Made by a program: the position numbers and the translations under genes. This document shows, piece after piece, positions 62,500 through 64,000 of a stretch of DNA of 64,000 nucleotides. Within the stretch, counting starts at the first letter, position 1; every line of letters begins with the position of its first letter. The DNA is from Campylorhamphus procurvoides. Taxonomy: Eukaryota; Chordata; Aves; Passeriformes; Dendrocolaptidae. Where the stretch lies: positions 1,179,809 to 1,243,808 of the forward strand of contig WBMV01000084.1 in the NCBI GenBank assembly GCA_013396655.1. Reading direction: 5' to 3'. A model generated the notes under the pieces. The model was given only the letters and a program-made list of their open reading frames with translations, did no database searches and had not been told where the DNA came from.

Positions 62500-62790
62500 C
62501 TTCTCACATCAGTCTTCTCTAAATTTAAACAACCCTAATTCCTTTCCTGGTAGGTCATGTTTTCTAGATCTGATAACTTTCTTCCTCTGGATTCTCTCCA
62601 GAGCTTTAGCACTCCAGCTGTGGATTTGCACTGCTGAACAAAGCAAAAGGAAAATCCCATGGGCCTGCAACATTTCAAGCCTTCAGAGAAAATTTGCCAT
62701 CTGCAAATTTAGAATTAGTTGGCTTTTACTCATCTGCTCATTATCGTCTTGATGTTTATAAAAAACTTGTTGCGTTCCTGATCCCATTGT
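62500..62790 (-). mobile_element. Ancient CR1-type LINE fragment, antisense
   Basis: The + strand carries, in order, the phrases of a reverse-complemented amniote CR1: AAATTTAAACAACCCTAATT, GGTAGGTCATGTTTTCTAGA, CTCTGGATTCTCTCCAGAG, CACTCCAGCTGTGGATTTG, CATCTGCAAATTTAGAATTA and ATTATCGTCTTGATGTTTAT. It is strongly diverged, with internal deletions, so it is an old, immobile relic. The family assignment is by recognised phrase order, not by alignment. Overlapping open frames here are remnants and chance. Confidence 0.75.
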
Positions 62791-64000
62791 TTTTATATAA
62801 CTGAAGCTGAGTCTGTTCATGAACTAAAAATAAAATGTGTTCCTAAAAGCGCAATTTACCCCTTCAACATTCGAAGCCTTTACCTCAAGAATTAAGATTT
62901 TTCTGAAAGACAGGTTTTTAGGAATGTTGGTCTGCTTGCAAGAATGCTTTGGTAGCCATCTGCAGCTATTCACAGCCAGAAGATCAGTGTGGATAACAAC
63001 ACCGGTGCTTTCTCGCCTGCAAATTCTTGCAGGTGCCACTGTAGATTATCTCAAAAATCCCTGCACTTCATCCCCTTCAAGCAGACACAATTTAGAAGAC
63101 TTGGGAGGCGTAATGTTTTTTTTCTCAGACATGTCTCAGGATCAAGGCGTGTTTTCAGTCATTCTCATGTTCCTGCACCAAAATCTGCAGAGTATTAATC
63201 CTATTCCAGTGGTTATGTGATCCTGCAGTGAAGGCACCATTTGGCACCTGTACACTGAAATTCAAGAAAGTAAATTAACTAAACAAACAGAGAAAATGGT
63301 TTAACTTTTGCAAGACATTGTGAAATAAGATTCGGCTCTCATGACTTTTGAAAGACAGTGTTTTGATGTTAGTTCATTGTGCAAATATCGAAGGGTATGA
63401 AACATATCAAGGCCTTAAATCTGCACTTGTCCTACGCTCCTGTGAGGAGCTATTGATCTCAGTTGTTGGTCTGTGAGCAGCAGCTTTCTGGGCAAGTCCA
63501 GGTTTGCAGGGCTCAAAGTGAAGGCATAAGGGAATGTTTTGTGCAAGTAAAGAAACCATGCCCTTGATAAGAAGTTGCAGACTGTCATTTGGTTTTAGTT
63601 ATTTACATTGGTTTGATCAGCTCTGAGAAGAGTTAGACTTGTTTCTCTGAATTTTTGAAGTAATTTTTCAAGTTAGGGTGCTGACTCAGTAAGTCACATC
63701 TTATACCTCATCGAGCTATCTTGAATGGATTGGCTAAAAAATGTGTTTATAAAATCCATTATTGCCCCTACTAATTGCTCCATTCCTAAAAGTGACACTG
63801 GATTGTTTGAGGGGGGGACACACCTCCATCACACAGAGAAAAAATGCCTTAATAACTGCACAGGAAAAAACAGATGTACTTAGAACTGAGTGGAGGGAAT
63901 AGAAAGCAACTGCAGGAAGGATGCATTCAGATTTGCAGCTAAAAGAGTTTTATGCACCAGGGAAGCTGTCTCAAAATATGTAACACTGGTGTTAGAAAGG
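62791..64000 (+). other. Intronic DNA to window end
   Basis: No exon or transposon is recognised. A 127-codon open frame at 62837-63220 begins just past the CR1 relic. It has no familiar protein content and may itself derive from old repeat DNA. Confidence 0.45.

Overview
The window looks like avian nuclear DNA, probably from a neoavian or songbird. The evidence is a sense CR1 LINE 3' end with its ATTCTGTG-type terminal motif (1583-1648), two older antisense CR1 relics (1331-1493 and about 62500-62790), and a remnant of a familiar avian ERVL-type LTR with TG...CA ends and a 5-bp target duplication (28498-28591). Interspersed repeats are otherwise sparse. The sequence is mostly AT-rich and CpG-poor. 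I found no exon that I can assign to a known protein. The long open frames lie in GC-rich or tandem-repeat DNA or have chance-level length, so no CDS is called.

Layout. Positions 1-12.7 kb are non-coding flank. They hold a 3x24-bp tandem repeat, CR1 pieces, a perfect 19-bp inverted repeat (2636-2654 / 2698-2716), a roughly 360-bp pyrimidine-rich tract (9.83-10.19 kb) and three low-confidence splice-bounded exon candidates. Positions 12.74-13.66 kb are a strong TATA-less CpG island with SP1-type boxes, a TGAGTCA site, paired GATA sites, (GGA)9 and a CA repeat. It is interrupted by one undetermined base. A plausible 5' donor at 13855 marks the end of a first, probably untranslated, exon transcribed to the right. 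Everything from 13.9 to 64 kb then reads like one very long, AT-rich first intron, as in many developmental regulators. I could not identify the gene.

Within that putative intron several CpG-retaining islets stand out: 17.88-18.08, 44.09-44.51, 47.22-47.55 and 59.88-60.12 kb. The one at 44 kb is followed by a cluster of SOX-type cores, an inverted CCAAT box and a CRE-like site. These are the best candidates for enhancers or an alternative promoter. The other notable structure is a GC-rich minisatellite of alternating 36- and 40-bp units (42705-43111), with no stop in long stretches of several frames. Microsatellites and short perfect hairpins are scattered through the intron.

If this reading is right, the island drives a transcript to the right, and the islets and palindromic transcription-factor sites regulate it. 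This is inference from composition and motifs. Sequence conservation, RNA-seq and CAGE would decide it. I found no clearly novel biological system; the strongest leads are the hairpin at 2.6 kb, the CpG/SOX islet at 44 kb, the internally deleted LTR and the minisatellite.
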